Assembly: GCA_947499975.1 (NCBI GenBank) | Contig: CANMQE010000004.1 | Coordinates: 113,036 to 177,035, forward strand | Direction: 5' to 3' | Length of the DNA: 64,000 nucleotides | Source of the DNA: an uncultured Sphingomonadaceae bacterium | GTDB taxonomy: Bacteria > Pseudomonadota > Alphaproteobacteria > Sphingomonadales > Sphingomonadaceae | In this document: positions 25,750-36,119 of the stretch, in pieces | Layout of the letters: each line of letters begins with the position of its first letter | Position numbering within the stretch: position 1 is the first letter of the stretch | Translations under genes and position numbers: made by a program | Notes under the pieces: model-generated | Told to the model about the DNA's origin: nothing | Seen by the model: only the letters and a program-made list of their open reading frames with translations | The model's database searches: none

Positions 25750-26259
25750 GTGGCGCAGCGGCCGGCAGGTTACAGGGGGCAGGGCTTTTCGCTTCGCGGC
25801 GAAAAGGATCGCTTCGTGCTGCCTCCTCTGTTCCGCAAGGTTTTCGCCGAACTGGGCGACGAAGGCGTGCTGTGCGTTGCCAAGCATCACAAGTTCCCCT
25901 GCCTGACCGCATTCGGGCCGTCGCGCACCGACACCTTCGAGGATATCCTCGACAAGGAAGAAGAGAACGCGGTGCGCCGCAATATCGAGTTCGACCGCGA
26001 TCTGCGCTCCACACAGATGTGGACCTTTACCGAGGTGCCGTTCGACAAGAGCGGCCGGTTCATCCTGCCGGCTCGCTTCTGCAAGGTGGGCGGCATCGGT
26101 GAGAATATCTGTTTCCTCGGCGGCGGCCAGTTCCTCACCATGTGGGATATCGACCGCCTGGGCCAGATGGGCGGCGGCTGGCAGGACCAGTACGAACTGT
26201 GCTTGGCCGAAGCCGAGGATGCCCGTGCGAAGGCCGAAGCGAAGGGGAAGGGCAAATGA
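25750..26259 (+). CDS. mraZ: MraZ, transcriptional regulator of the dcw cluster
   Basis: AbrB-fold DNA-binding protein that represses its own dcw promoter. Two MraZ repeats are visible: [21 protein letters not shown] and [15 protein letters not shown], each with the conserved D/E-K-x-R-F-x-L-P core. I use the GTG at 25750 (SD GAGGGGG eight bases upstream), giving 169 residues; an upstream GTG at 25720 with a poorly spaced GGAGG would add ten. The C-terminus is a charged helix ([15 protein letters not shown]). It opens the 16-gene division and wall cluster and overlaps rsmH by four bases (ATGA). Confidence 0.92.
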   Translation: MAQRPAGYRGQGFSLRGEKDRFVLPPLFRKVFAELGDEGVLCVAKHHKFPCLTAFGPSRTDTFEDILDKEEENAVRRNIEFDRDLRSTQMWTFTEVPFDKSGRFILPARFCKVGGIGENICFLGGGQFLTMWDIDRLGQMGGGWQDQYELCLAEAEDARAKAEAKGKGK

Positions 26260-27200
26260 CCGCGCCCCACGTCCCCGTGTTGCTCGACGAAGTCATCGAG
26301 GCGCTGGCGCCCCGGCAGGGCGACGTCATCATTGACGCCACGTTCGGTGCCGGTGGCTACACTCGCGCGATCCTCGATCGCGGCGCCACCGTCCACGCCT
26401 TCGATCGCGATCCCGATGCCATTGCCGCGGGTGAGAAGTGGCCGGAAACAAGGGAGCAGCCACCCCGCCTGATCCTGCACCAGCGCCGCTTTTCCGAAAT
26501 GGTGGAGGCGATGGCCGAGGCAGGCGTGGATCGGGTGGACGCGATTGCCATGGATATCGGCGTCTCCTCCATGCAGCTGGACCAGGCGGAGCGCGGTTTT
26601 GCGTTCTCCAGCAACGGTCCGCTCGACATGACGATGAGCAGGGCAGGCCCGAACGCGGCGGACTTCGTGAACGAAGCTGCGGAAAAGGACATTGCCGACG
26701 TGCTGTATCAGTACGGCGAGGAACGCCAGTCGCGCCGCGTTGCGCGCGCCATCGTTGCAGCCCGCCCACTGACTACTACCGGCGAACTGGCAGAGGTGGT
26801 ACGCAAGGCGCTTGGCCACCGCCCCGGTGACAAGAAGGATCCCGCGACACGCTCCTTCCAGGCCATTCGCATCCATGTGAATGCCGAACTGGAGCAGCTG
26901 GAGCAGGGCCTGCGCGGTGCCGAGCAATTGCTGGGCGAGGGCGGCCGGCTGGCCGTGGTCAGCTTCCATTCGCTGGAAGACCGGATCGTGAAGAAATTCC
27001 TGCGCGATGCCGCCAATGCCAATCCGCGCGCATCGCGTCACTTGCCCGATGCGCCCAGTCTTTCGCCAGCCCTGTTCGAAAAGGTGTCGAAAGCGATCCG
27101 TCCGTCACAGGCCGAGATCGATCGTAACCCCCGGGCAAGATCGTCCACCCTGCGCGCCGCAACCCGCACCAGCGCCCCAGCTCGAAAGGATGTCGCATGA
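26256..27200 (+). CDS. rsmH: 16S rRNA (cytosine1402-N4)-methyltransferase RsmH
   Basis: SAM-dependent enzyme that N4-methylates C1402 in the ribosomal P site. The 314 residues from ATG 26256 show the SAM-binding [13 protein letters not shown] (28-40), [17 protein letters not shown] (the family hallmark) and [12 protein letters not shown]. The old name mraW reflects its place after mraZ. Start and stop overlap both neighbours by four bases (ATGA at each side). A longer frame reaching back to 26142 lies inside mraZ and is not the gene. Confidence 0.96.
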   Translation: MTAPHVPVLLDEVIEALAPRQGDVIIDATFGAGGYTRAILDRGATVHAFDRDPDAIAAGEKWPETREQPPRLILHQRRFSEMVEAMAEAGVDRVDAIAMDIGVSSMQLDQAERGFAFSSNGPLDMTMSRAGPNAADFVNEAAEKDIADVLYQYGEERQSRRVARAIVAARPLTTTGELAEVVRKALGHRPGDKKDPATRSFQAIRIHVNAELEQLEQGLRGAEQLLGEGGRLAVVSFHSLEDRIVKKFLRDAANANPRASRHLPDAPSLSPALFEKVSKAIRPSQAEIDRNPRARSSTLRAATRTSAPARKDVA

Positions 27201-27757
27201 CTCTGAAGAACACCGTCGGGCAGCACCGTATCCGCCGCTTCGGCTGGCTCGCCGCACTGGGAACCTGTATCGTGCTCTACGCTCTCCTCCATGTGAAGGT
27301 GAACGCCGTGCACGCCGAAGTCGTGCGGGCAGAGCGCGAGATTGTGCGGCTGGAACAGCAGAACATGCTGCTGGAAACGGAGTTTCTCACGCGCTCCAGC
27401 CAAGTGCAACTTGCCGCTTGGAACCGCGTGGATTTCGGCTTCGAAGCACCGCGCGCCGAGCAATTCCTGGAAAGCCCGATGGAACTTGCCAGTTTCGGCA
27501 GCCCTCGCGGGGTCGATGCGCCGCAGCCGATCCGCCTGGCCGGCATGACCTCTGGCGAGGATGTGCCGGAATTTCCGCAGCTGACCTCTCCGCTGACCGG
27601 CAGGCCGGTGGATGAAAGCGTGCTGGGCGGCGATGCGCCGCACGACAGGCAGCTGGCCGTCTCGCTTGCCACCGGGCCACTGCGCGTTCCCATCGCGGGG
27701 CCTGCAGCAGCAGTGGCCGGCGCGGAACTTGTCCTGACAGGAGCAGCCCAGCGGTGA
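27197..27757 (+). CDS. ftsL: FtsL-like cell division protein
   Basis: Bitopic divisome protein that would bridge FtsQ and the FtsW-FtsI synthase. Position is the main evidence: between rsmH and ftsI, overlapping both by four bases. One membrane helix (about 16-33, [18 protein letters not shown]) follows a basic N-terminus, and a coiled-coil segment follows (about 38-62, [20 protein letters not shown]). At 186 residues it is longer than typical FtsL (about 100-120), carrying a Pro-rich periplasmic extension from about residue 85 on. FtsL diverges strongly in sequence, so the name rests on synteny and architecture. Confidence 0.78.
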   Translation: MTLKNTVGQHRIRRFGWLAALGTCIVLYALLHVKVNAVHAEVVRAEREIVRLEQQNMLLETEFLTRSSQVQLAAWNRVDFGFEAPRAEQFLESPMELASFGSPRGVDAPQPIRLAGMTSGEDVPEFPQLTSPLTGRPVDESVLGGDAPHDRQLAVSLATGPLRVPIAGPAAAVAGAELVLTGAAQR

Positions 27758-29517
27758 CTGCCTACGCCGCCCCGCATTCCATATTCACTGGCCGGGCGGG
27801 GCGCGTCGATCATCGTCGCCGCGCGCTGCTGGTTGCGCGTCTGCGGCTGCTGCTGATCGCCTTTGCCTTCGTGGTGCTGGCGTGTGCTGCCCTGGCGCGC
27901 ATCGCCTGGATCGGTTCCGTGGAATCCGGCCCGACCGAGCAAACCATGGCAGAAGCACTGTTGCCTTCTCGCGGCGAAATCACCGATCGCAACGGTGTGC
28001 CGCTGGCGCGTGCCTTCCCTGCCTACGCCCTGTGGTACAACCCGGCCGCGATGACGGAAGGCGGCGATGGCGGCCCTCCGCTGATAAAATCGCCCGAGGA
28101 AGTGGCCGCCGAACTGAAAGCCATTTTTCCCGACCTTGATACGCACGAGGTTACGGAGAAACTGCGTTCCGGCCGCGCCACCTATCTGCGCCGCCGTGTC
28201 CTGCCCGAGGACGCGAACCGCGTGATCGAGATGGGCGAACTGGCGCTGGAGCTGCCGCGCGAGACGGAGCGGCACTATCCGCAAGGATCGCTGGCCGCGC
28301 ACGTGCTGGGTTATGTGGCGGCTGACGGACATGGCCGCGTCGGCATGGAATCGGTGCTGGACGAGCAATTGCTGGATCCCGTGCGCCGGGCAGAGCCGGT
28401 CGCCCTTTCCATCGACATGCGCGTGCAGGGCGCACTGGAAGACGAACTGCGCAGCGGCATGCTGGCGGTGAACGCCGTGGGCGCTGCCGGCATCGTGCTG
28501 GATGTGGACAGCGGCGAGGTGATGGCGCTGGCTTCCCTGCCGGAGTTCGATCCCAACGAGGTGCAATCATCCGACGTTCGCGTGACGCAGGAACAGCACG
28601 ATCGCGGCATCACGGCGCCTGCGTTCAACCGCGTGACGAACCAGGTTTACGAATTGGGCAGCACGTTCAAGCCGCTGACCGTGGCCGCCGCCATCGACAG
28701 CGGGTCCATCACCAGCCTGGCACGGCGCTATGGCGCAACGCCCTACAAGGCGCAGGGCCGCACCATTCGCGATTCCCATCCGCTTGGCGCGACGCTGAAC
28801 ACGCCGGAAATGCTGATCCACTCCTCCAATATCGTGACCGGCCACATCGTGGACGAGATGGGCGCTGCCACGCTGCGCAAATACATGGCCGATCTTGGCA
28901 TGAACGAGCGGCCCTATATCGAACTGCCCGCGCGCGGTTTCCCGATCTGGCAGTCGGGCGACTGGTCGCGCATTCGCGGGATCACCGTCGGCTATGGCCA
29001 CGGCATCGCCGTCACGCCGCTGCATCTTGCCTCTGCCTATGCGGCCATGGTGAACGGCGGCATCTGGCGCCCCGCCACCTTGAAGCGGATCGAGCCCGGA
29101 CAGGCCCCGCGCGGACGCCGCGTCTTCAAGGCCAGCACCAGCGCCCGCATGAACCAGCTTTTGCGGATGATCGCGGTCTATGGCACGGGCCGCAACGCCA
29201 ACGCCCCCGGTTTCCGCGTGGGCGGGAAAACCGGCAGCGCGGAAAAGCCGGGGGCCGGCGGCTATCGTCGCTCCACCCTGGTTTCGACCTTTGCCGCGGC
29301 CTTCCCGATGGACAATCCGCGTTTCGTGGTGATCGCCATGCTGGATGAGCCGCAGGGCACCGTTGCCAGTTCCTTCCAGCGCACGGCCGCATGGAATGCA
29401 GCGCCCATCGTGGGACGTCTGGTCCCGCGTATCGGGCCGCAACTGGGCGTTTTGCCCGATGCCAACCGTGATATCGATCTTACCGATTTGCGCCCGCTTG
29501 TAGGGGATAACGACTGA
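27754..29517 (+). CDS. ftsI: Peptidoglycan transpeptidase FtsI (PBP3)
   Basis: Septal class B penicillin-binding protein, the transpeptidase partner of FtsW. After one membrane helix (about 30-52) come the pedestal and dimerisation region and the transpeptidase domain with active-site SxxK at S303-K306 (STFK), SxN at 357-359 (SSN) and KTG at 492-494. It has 587 residues, normal size. The start is GTG, overlapping the ftsL stop (GTGA), and its TGA overlaps the murE ATG by one base. Beta-lactams would acylate S303. Confidence 0.96.
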   Translation: MTAYAAPHSIFTGRAGRVDHRRRALLVARLRLLLIAFAFVVLACAALARIAWIGSVESGPTEQTMAEALLPSRGEITDRNGVPLARAFPAYALWYNPAAMTEGGDGGPPLIKSPEEVAAELKAIFPDLDTHEVTEKLRSGRATYLRRRVLPEDANRVIEMGELALELPRETERHYPQGSLAAHVLGYVAADGHGRVGMESVLDEQLLDPVRRAEPVALSIDMRVQGALEDELRSGMLAVNAVGAAGIVLDVDSGEVMALASLPEFDPNEVQSSDVRVTQEQHDRGITAPAFNRVTNQVYELGSTFKPLTVAAAIDSGSITSLARRYGATPYKAQGRTIRDSHPLGATLNTPEMLIHSSNIVTGHIVDEMGAATLRKYMADLGMNERPYIELPARGFPIWQSGDWSRIRGITVGYGHGIAVTPLHLASAYAAMVNGGIWRPATLKRIEPGQAPRGRRVFKASTSARMNQLLRMIAVYGTGRNANAPGFRVGGKTGSAEKPGAGGYRRSTLVSTFAAAFPMDNPRFVVIAMLDEPQGTVASSFQRTAAWNAAPIVGRLVPRIGPQLGVLPDANRDIDLTDLRPLVGDND

Positions 29518-30992
29518 TGCGCCTAGCCGATCTTGCCAGCCAGCTGAACGTGGATGCAGGCGCGTCTGCCGATACGCGGATCACCGGCTTTGCCATCGAT
29601 CACCGCAAGGTGGCGCCCGGCAACGTGTTCGGTGCATTCCAGGGCGCGGCGGTGAACGGGGAGGATTTCATTCCCGCCGCCATCGCCAGCGGGGCAATCG
29701 CCGTCGTCGCGCGGCCTGAGGCCAGGGTGGAGGGCGCAGTTCATCTGGCCGACGATACGCCGCGCCGGGCCTTTGCGCGCGCCGCCTCGCTCTATTTCCG
29801 CCCCACGCCCGATACCGTGGTTGCCGTCACCGGCACCAACGGCAAGACGAGCTGCGTCGAGATGACCCGCCAGATCTGGCGCATGTGCGGGGAACGCGCC
29901 GCCAGCATCGGCACGCTTGGCGTCACCACGCCGGACGAGAGCGTTTCCACGGGCCTCACCACGCCCGACATCGTCACCTTCCTTTCCAACATGACCGGGC
30001 TTGCCCGCGAGGGCGTGACGCATGTCGCTTACGAGGCATCCAGCCACGGCCTCTCGCAATACCGCAACGAGGGCCTGCCGGTGCACGCTGGCGGCTTCAC
30101 CAATCTCAGCCGCGATCACCTCGATTACCATAGCGATATGGACGATTACTTCGCCGCCAAGATGCGCCTTTTTACAGAGGTGGTGGACGAGGGTGGCACC
30201 GCCGTGATCTGGGCGGACGATGAATGGTCCGGCAAAGCGATCGAGGTCGCCACCCGGCGCGGCCTGAAGATCCTCACCGTGGGTGAGAAGGGCAAGGGTA
30301 TCAACCTCATCGCCCGCAAGCCCAGCCCGCTGGGGCAGGAGCTTAAGTTCGTTCATGGCGGAAAGGCCTACGCCATCCGCCTGCCGTTGATCGGAGCCTA
30401 CCAGGTGGCCAACGCGCTTACCTCCGCCGGTCTTGCGCTGGCCACGGGCACCGATCCCGATCGCGTGTTCGATGCCGTTTCGCGCTTGCAGCCCGTGCGC
30501 GGCCGACTGGAGCGTGCGGCAATTTCTGTCAGCGGAGCGCCGGTTTATGTGGATTACGCGCATACGCCTGATGCATTGGCCGCCGCGATTGCTGCATTGC
30601 GCCCGCACGTGAACGGTCGCCTCATCACAGTATTCGGCGCGGGCGGGGACCGCGATACCGGCAAGCGCAAGCCCATGGGCGAAGCGGCTGCGGCGGGCAG
30701 CGATCTGGTGATCGTGACGGATGACAATCCTCGCGGGGAAGATGCGGCCAGCATTCGCGAAACCGTGATGCAGGGCGCTGGATACGCCGCGCGCAATATC
30801 GGCGGGCGGCGCGATGCCATCGCCGCGGCAATCGCAGAGGCCGGCAGCGCGGATATCGTGCTGGTGGCAGGCAAGGGACACGAACAGGGACAGATCGTGG
30901 GATCGGGAGACGACATGAAGGTATTGCCTTTCGACGACGTAGCGGTTGCGCGCGAATGCGCCGCGCAACTGGCAGCGGAGTCCACGCGGTGA
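29517..30992 (+). CDS. murE: UDP-MurNAc-tripeptide synthetase MurE (meso-diaminopimelate-adding)
   Basis: Cytosolic Mur ligase adding the third residue of the stem peptide. The ATP site is GTNGKT (106-111). The DNPR motif (TDDNPRGED near residue 400) is the signature of meso-diaminopimelate-specific MurE, as opposed to lysine enzymes, so the wall is of DAP type. The protein has 491 residues. It overlaps ftsI by one base and murF by four (GTGA), inside the dcw transcript. Confidence 0.96.
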   Translation: MRLADLASQLNVDAGASADTRITGFAIDHRKVAPGNVFGAFQGAAVNGEDFIPAAIASGAIAVVARPEARVEGAVHLADDTPRRAFARAASLYFRPTPDTVVAVTGTNGKTSCVEMTRQIWRMCGERAASIGTLGVTTPDESVSTGLTTPDIVTFLSNMTGLAREGVTHVAYEASSHGLSQYRNEGLPVHAGGFTNLSRDHLDYHSDMDDYFAAKMRLFTEVVDEGGTAVIWADDEWSGKAIEVATRRGLKILTVGEKGKGINLIARKPSPLGQELKFVHGGKAYAIRLPLIGAYQVANALTSAGLALATGTDPDRVFDAVSRLQPVRGRLERAAISVSGAPVYVDYAHTPDALAAAIAALRPHVNGRLITVFGAGGDRDTGKRKPMGEAAAAGSDLVIVTDDNPRGEDAASIRETVMQGAGYAARNIGGRRDAIAAAIAEAGSADIVLVAGKGHEQGQIVGSGDDMKVLPFDDVAVARECAAQLAAESTR

Positions 30993-32446
30993 GCGCGGCG
31001 CTCGACCTGCTGCGCTGGCCGCGTCGCCCTGCCGATCCGGCACGCCTTGCCTTGTGGACGGCTGACGAGATCGCCGCCGTTACAGGCGGGACCGCTTATG
31101 GTGAATTTCAGGTTAGCGGCGTTGAAATGGACAGCCGCGATGTTCGCGGCGGAGACCTTTTCGTCGCGCTAAAGGGGGAGGCGATGGACGGTCATCGCTT
31201 CCTGGAAGCCGCCTTTGCAAACGGGGCCGCGGCCGCGCTGGTGGATCGCGAAGTCGATTACCCGCACGTGCGCGTGGAGGATACCACCGTGGCGCTGGAG
31301 GCGCTGGCCCGCGCCGCGAGAGACCGGGCCAGCGCGCGCTTCATCGGCGTTACAGGTTCCGTCGGCAAGACCGGCGTGAAAGAAGCAATCTTTACCGCGC
31401 TGGAGCGTGCCAGTCGCGGCAGCGCCCATCGCAGCGTACGCAGCTACAACAATCACGTCGGTGTGCCGCTGTCGCTTTCACGTATGCCGCCGCGCAGCCG
31501 GTTTGGCGTGTTCGAGATGGGCATGAACCACGCGGGCGAGATTTCCGGCCTGACCGCGCAGGTGCGCCCGCACGTGGCCGTCATCACCACGCTGGCACCC
31601 GCCCATATCGAGAACCTTGGCAGCATGGAGGGAATTGCCGCTGCAAAGGCCGAGATTTTCAAGGGATTACAGAAGGGCGGCACCGCCGTGATCCCCGCCG
31701 ATGTCGAGCATTTCGCCATCCTGCGCGATGCAGCGAAGGCGAAAGGGGCGAAAATCATCTCTTTCGGACGCGCGGCCCATGCCGATCTGCGACTGCTGGA
31801 TGCCGTGCCCGATGGTGCCGGCGGCTCCCTGGTAACGGCGGCGATGGGTAGCATGCGCCTGTGTTTCACCGTGGCAGAGCCGGGCGAACACTGGATCGAC
31901 AACGCCCTTTGCGTGTTGGCAGCGGTACACGCGGCTGGTGGCGATCTTGGCTCTGCCGGGCTGGCGCTTGCCGAAATGGGCGGGCTGAAAGGCCGCGGCG
32001 CGCGTGTGCGTACCAAGGTGCCCGGCGGCCATGCGCTGCTGATCGACGAGAGTTACAACGCTAATCCTGCGTCCATGCGTGCCACGCTGGCGCAATTGGG
32101 GCAGACGCCGGCCACCCGCCGCATCGCCGTGCTGGGCAGCATGAAGGAACTGGGTGATTTCGCATCCGCTTTTCACGCCCAGCTGGCCGAGCCCGTGCTG
32201 GCTGCCAACGTGGATCACGTGGTGCTGGTGGGCGACGAGATGCTCGCCCTTGCGCGTGAGATGGGGAAAGAGGCACGTCACCCGCTTGGCAAGGGGCCCA
32301 GCTTTGCGCATTGCGATAACGCGGGTGAGGCAATCGCTGCCTTGCAGGAATACGGGTTGGCCGGTGGAGACGCCGTGCTGATCAAGGGTTCCAATTCGGT
32401 GGGGCTTGCCCGCGTCGTGAACCATTTCACAGCCAGGGAAGGCTGA
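30989..32446 (+). CDS. murF: UDP-MurNAc-tripeptide-D-Ala-D-Ala ligase MurF
   Basis: Adds D-Ala-D-Ala to complete the UDP-MurNAc pentapeptide. From the GTG at 30989 (overlapping the murE TGA) it has 485 residues. The Mur ligase P-loop is GVTGSVGKTGVKEA; YNNHVGVPLSL and FEMGMNHAGEI are typical MurF blocks, and DESYNANPASMR is the C-terminal domain signature. The N-terminal 28 residues (LDLLRWPRRPADPARLALW) are somewhat longer than in E. coli. A frame extension upstream to 30956 overlaps murE and is not used. Confidence 0.95.
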   Translation: MSAALDLLRWPRRPADPARLALWTADEIAAVTGGTAYGEFQVSGVEMDSRDVRGGDLFVALKGEAMDGHRFLEAAFANGAAAALVDREVDYPHVRVEDTTVALEALARAARDRASARFIGVTGSVGKTGVKEAIFTALERASRGSAHRSVRSYNNHVGVPLSLSRMPPRSRFGVFEMGMNHAGEISGLTAQVRPHVAVITTLAPAHIENLGSMEGIAAAKAEIFKGLQKGGTAVIPADVEHFAILRDAAKAKGAKIISFGRAAHADLRLLDAVPDGAGGSLVTAAMGSMRLCFTVAEPGEHWIDNALCVLAAVHAAGGDLGSAGLALAEMGGLKGRGARVRTKVPGGHALLIDESYNANPASMRATLAQLGQTPATRRIAVLGSMKELGDFASAFHAQLAEPVLAANVDHVVLVGDEMLALAREMGKEARHPLGKGPSFAHCDNAGEAIAALQEYGLAGGDAVLIKGSNSVGLARVVNHFTAREG

Positions 32447-32455
32447 AGCGCGCGC

Positions 32456-33529
32456 ATGTTCTATTATCTCGCAGAAATGCTGAATTTCGAGGGGATCTTC
32501 AACCTCGTCCGCTATCAGACCTTCCGCGCTGGTGCAGCCATGATGACGGCGCTGTTTATCGGGCTGCTGATCGGCCCCAGGTTCATCAACATGCTGCGCG
32601 TGCGGCAGGGCAAGGGCCAGCCTATCCGCGCAGACGGCCCGGAATCGCACCAGAAGAAGGTGGGCACGCCCACGATGGGCGGTCTGATGATCCTCACCGC
32701 GCTATCCATCTCGATGATCCTGTGGATGGATCTTTCCAACCCGTTCCTATGGGCGTGTCTTGCAGTAACGCTGGGATTTGGCCTGATCGGCTTCCTCGAC
32801 GATTTCGACAAGGTGACGAAGCGCAGCCACAAGGGCGTTTCCGGCAAGGTTCGCCTGCTGGGCGAGTTTGTCGTGGCGGGCATTGCCACCTACATCATCG
32901 TGCAGGAAGTCGGCTCTACCGCGCTTTACCTGCCTTTCCTTTCCGATACCGGACTGGAACTCGGCTGGTTCTTCTATCCCTTCGCCGCCACGGTGATCGT
33001 GGGAGCGGGCAATGCGGTGAATTTGACGGATGGGCTGGATGGCCTGGCCACTATGCCCGTGGTGATCGCCGCCGGTGCCTTCGCCCTCATCTGCTATCTC
33101 GTCGGGCGTGCAGATTTCTCGGCCTATCTCGGCATTCCGCACGTGCTTTCCGCAGGCGAGCTGGCGATCATGTGCACATCCATCATGGGTGCCGGGCTTG
33201 CCTTCCTGTGGTATAACGCCCCGCCTGCCGCAGTGTTCATGGGCGACACCGGGTCGCTGGCCCTTGGCGGTGCGCTGGGCGCGATTGCCGTTGCCAGCCA
33301 TCACGAGATCGTTCTCGCCATCATCGGCGGCCTGTTCGTGCTGGAGGCAGTCTCGGTGATCGTGCAGGTCTTCTGGTTCAAGCGTACCGGCCGGCGGATT
33401 TTCCGCATGGCACCCATCCACCATCATTTCGAACAGCTCGGCTGGAGCGAGAGCAAGGTGGTGATCCGCTTCTGGATCATCGCCCTCGTGCTCGCCACCA
33501 TTGGGCTCGCCACGTTGAAGCTCAGGTGA
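32456..33529 (+). CDS. mraY: Phospho-MurNAc-pentapeptide transferase MraY
   Basis: Integral membrane enzyme that makes lipid I by transferring phospho-MurNAc-pentapeptide to undecaprenyl phosphate. The 357 residues hold about ten helices. Family signatures are [10 protein letters not shown] (about 63-72), GFLDDFDKV (about 115-123), the [10 protein letters not shown] metal site and the C-terminal PIHHHFE loop. It starts nine bases after murF, the first non-overlapping junction in the cluster, and overlaps murD by four bases (GTGA). Confidence 0.97.
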   Translation: MFYYLAEMLNFEGIFNLVRYQTFRAGAAMMTALFIGLLIGPRFINMLRVRQGKGQPIRADGPESHQKKVGTPTMGGLMILTALSISMILWMDLSNPFLWACLAVTLGFGLIGFLDDFDKVTKRSHKGVSGKVRLLGEFVVAGIATYIIVQEVGSTALYLPFLSDTGLELGWFFYPFAATVIVGAGNAVNLTDGLDGLATMPVVIAAGAFALICYLVGRADFSAYLGIPHVLSAGELAIMCTSIMGAGLAFLWYNAPPAAVFMGDTGSLALGGALGAIAVASHHEIVLAIIGGLFVLEAVSVIVQVFWFKRTGRRIFRMAPIHHHFEQLGWSESKVVIRFWIIALVLATIGLATLKLR

Positions 33530-34899
33530 TCACGGCAAGCGTCTTCTCCGGTAAACAATATTGCGTGCTCGGTCTCGCGCGGTCCGGCATGGCGACCGTG
33601 GAGACGCTGCTTGCCAGCGGTGCGCGCGTTACCGCGTGGGACAGGCGCGAGGAACCGCGTGAAGCGCTGGCCGATCGCTGCACCATTGCCGATCCGCTGG
33701 AGATCGATCTCGTCGGCTATGACGGGATCGTGGTTTCTCCAGGTGTGCCGCTCAACACTCATCCCATTGCGGAGAGGGCGCGCGCTGCGGGCGTGCCGAT
33801 CATCGGCGACATAGAATTGTTCGCGCTGGCCCGGCAGGAGCTGCCGCCACACCGCGTGGTGGGCATCACCGGCACCAATGGCAAATCCACCACCACCGCG
33901 CTGGTGCATCACCTGCTGCAAGAGTCGGGCGTGCCTTCCATCATGGGTGGCAATATCGGCCTGCCGGTGTTGAGTCGCGATCCGCTGGAGCCCCACGGCG
34001 ACGTGACGGGCGTGTACGTGTTCGAGCTTTCGAGTTACCAGATCGACCTTACCCGCTCGCTCGCCTGCGAGGCGGCGGCGCTGATCAACATCACCCCCGA
34101 TCACCTTGATCGGTATGACGATTTTGCCGCCTACGCCTTTGCCAAGGGCCGCCTGCTGGCAATGCAGGGTTCCGGCCAGTTCGCCGTGTTCGGCTGCGAG
34201 GATGCGCCCACCAGCGCGATCCAGCAGGCAGAAGCCGGGCGCCGCGCGGAAGGGCTGGCGAACTGCGTCGATGCCTGGGCGTGGGAGCCGTATCAGAAGG
34301 ACTGGCCCAGCCTGCAGGGGCCGCACAATCTCCAGAACGCGGCAATCGCTGCCGCATTGGCGCAGCGCATGGGCCTGTCGCGCGATCAGGTGCGGACGGG
34401 TCTTGCCAGCTTTGCCGGCCTGCCGCACCGGATGGAGCGCATGGGCGAGGCAGGCGGCGTATTGTTTGTGAACGACAGCAAGGCCACCAATCCCGCATCC
34501 ACCGCGCCGGCACTGGCAGCCTATTCTGCCGATGGGGAGCGCCCCCGCGTCCACTGGATCTGCGGCGGCCTTGCCAAGGAAGACAATTTGGATGAATGCG
34601 TGCCGTTCTTCGGCAATGTCGCCTGCGCCTACACGATTGGCGAAGCTGGCCCGATGTTCGCCGATCTGCTGGAAAATCACGTGAAGGTGGAACGGTGCGA
34701 ATTGCTGGCAGAGGCCGTGTCGCGCAGCATTGCCGCGGCGGGAGAGGGCGATGTCATCCTCCTCAGCCCCGCCTGCGCCAGTTTCGACCAGTTCCGCGAT
34801 TACGAGGCGCGCGGCGATACCTTCCGCGAACTGGCGGCATCGATCGGCTGCAATGCCACACCTGCTGAATGCGGGTTCGATTCAAGGTCTGCCGCATGA
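33526..34899 (+). CDS. murD: UDP-MurNAc-alanine-D-glutamate ligase MurD
   Basis: Adds D-glutamate to UDP-MurNAc-L-Ala. The start is GTG, coupled to the mraY stop. Features are the N-terminal Rossmann block [14 protein letters not shown], the P-loop [11 protein letters not shown] (about 115-125), [10 protein letters not shown] and [10 protein letters not shown], and the C-terminal [12 protein letters not shown] typical of MurD. With 457 residues it is normal length. It overlaps ftsW by four bases (ATGA). Confidence 0.96.
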   Translation: MITASVFSGKQYCVLGLARSGMATVETLLASGARVTAWDRREEPREALADRCTIADPLEIDLVGYDGIVVSPGVPLNTHPIAERARAAGVPIIGDIELFALARQELPPHRVVGITGTNGKSTTTALVHHLLQESGVPSIMGGNIGLPVLSRDPLEPHGDVTGVYVFELSSYQIDLTRSLACEAAALINITPDHLDRYDDFAAYAFAKGRLLAMQGSGQFAVFGCEDAPTSAIQQAEAGRRAEGLANCVDAWAWEPYQKDWPSLQGPHNLQNAAIAAALAQRMGLSRDQVRTGLASFAGLPHRMERMGEAGGVLFVNDSKATNPASTAPALAAYSADGERPRVHWICGGLAKEDNLDECVPFFGNVACAYTIGEAGPMFADLLENHVKVERCELLAEAVSRSIAAAGEGDVILLSPACASFDQFRDYEARGDTFRELAASIGCNATPAECGFDSRSAA

Positions 34900-36119
34900 G
34901 TTCGCGGCCCATATATATTCCCCATTCGGCAGAGGCGCGCAAACGCGCGCCGCAACTGCCGCATGATCGCAAGCGCGAATTGCGCATCTGGTGGCGCGAG
35001 ATCGATCGCGTGCTGCTGGTGCTGGTGCTGCTGTTGATGTCGGTCGGCACCCTTGCCGTGGCGGCAGCATCGCCAGCCAGCGCGCATCGCCTCTCCACCA
35101 CCGAAACAACCCTGCCGGACCTGTATTTCTTCTGGGCACATGTACGCTGGCAGATGCTGGGATTGCTGGTGCTGGCAGGGACATCGCTGCTGCCGCTGGA
35201 CTTGCTGCGGCGGGGCACGATCCTGCTGGCGGGGGCCATGCTGTTCCTGCTGCTGCTGGTGCCGTTCGTGGGTTATGAAGTAAACGGCGCGAAGCGATGG
35301 ATCCGCTTTGGCGTGGGCGTGCAGCCCAGCGAGTTCCTGAAGCCCGCCTTCGCCATCACGCTGGCGTGGATCCTGTCGTGGAAGCTTCGCGATCCCAGGC
35401 TGCCCGTGATCGCCATCTCCGGCGGACTGGTGGGCGTCGTCGTGATGCTGCTGATGATGCAGCCGAACCTCGGTGCTGCCGTCCTGTTCACAGGGGCATG
35501 GCTGGTGATGGTGATGCTGGCAGGCCTGCCCCTGCAGCGTATTGGCATGCTGGCAGGGGCCGGTATCGCGGCGATGCTGCTGGCCTATCTCACCTATGAC
35601 AATGCCCGCAATCGTATTGATTCCTTCTTCGGCGGGCCAACCGCCTACGATCACGTCGACCTTGCCAATCGCACGCTGACGGGTGGCGGATGGACCGGCA
35701 GCGGTTTCTGGCTGGGCGAGAACAAGATGCGCCTTCCCGAAGCGCATACCGATTACATCTTCTCAGTGATCGGGGAAGAGATGGGACTGATTGTCTGTGC
35801 GCTGGTGGTGGTGCTGTATCTGACGATCGTGCTGCGGGTGCTGATCCGACTGGTAGACGAGGACCGGCTGTTCATCATCCTTGCCGCGAGCGGACTTACC
35901 GCGCTGTTCGGCGGTCAGGCCTTTATCAATATCCTGGTGAACCTGCAGCTTTTTCCCAGCAAGGGCATGACCTTGCCACTGGTAAGCTACGGTGGTTCCT
36001 CCACCCTGGCCCTGTGTTTCTCCATGGGTCTGCTGCTGGCCGTGACGCGCCGTAATCCGTATCTTGCGCGGGAACCATTCGACATGCGTGACGCATTGGA
36101 GAAGGAGGACGAATCATGA
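34896..36119 (+). CDS. ftsW: FtsW, septal SEDS peptidoglycan polymerase
   Basis: SEDS-family glycosyltransferase that polymerises lipid II at the septum together with FtsI. The 407 residues from the ATG at 34896 comprise a cytoplasmic Arg-rich N-terminus (1-35) and about ten membrane helices. SEDS hallmarks are GVQPSEFLKP, the long loop with NRTLTGGGWTGSGFWLGENK, HTDYIFSVIGEE with the catalytic-type Asp, and LPLVSYGGSS near the end. The C-terminal tail is short and acidic (DALEKEDES). Both ends overlap neighbours (ATGA). Position next to murG supports FtsW over RodA. Confidence 0.96.
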   Translation: MSSRPIYIPHSAEARKRAPQLPHDRKRELRIWWREIDRVLLVLVLLLMSVGTLAVAAASPASAHRLSTTETTLPDLYFFWAHVRWQMLGLLVLAGTSLLPLDLLRRGTILLAGAMLFLLLLVPFVGYEVNGAKRWIRFGVGVQPSEFLKPAFAITLAWILSWKLRDPRLPVIAISGGLVGVVVMLLMMQPNLGAAVLFTGAWLVMVMLAGLPLQRIGMLAGAGIAAMLLAYLTYDNARNRIDSFFGGPTAYDHVDLANRTLTGGGWTGSGFWLGENKMRLPEAHTDYIFSVIGEEMGLIVCALVVVLYLTIVLRVLIRLVDEDRLFIILAASGLTALFGGQAFINILVNLQLFPSKGMTLPLVSYGGSSTLALCFSMGLLLAVTRRNPYLAREPFDMRDALEKEDES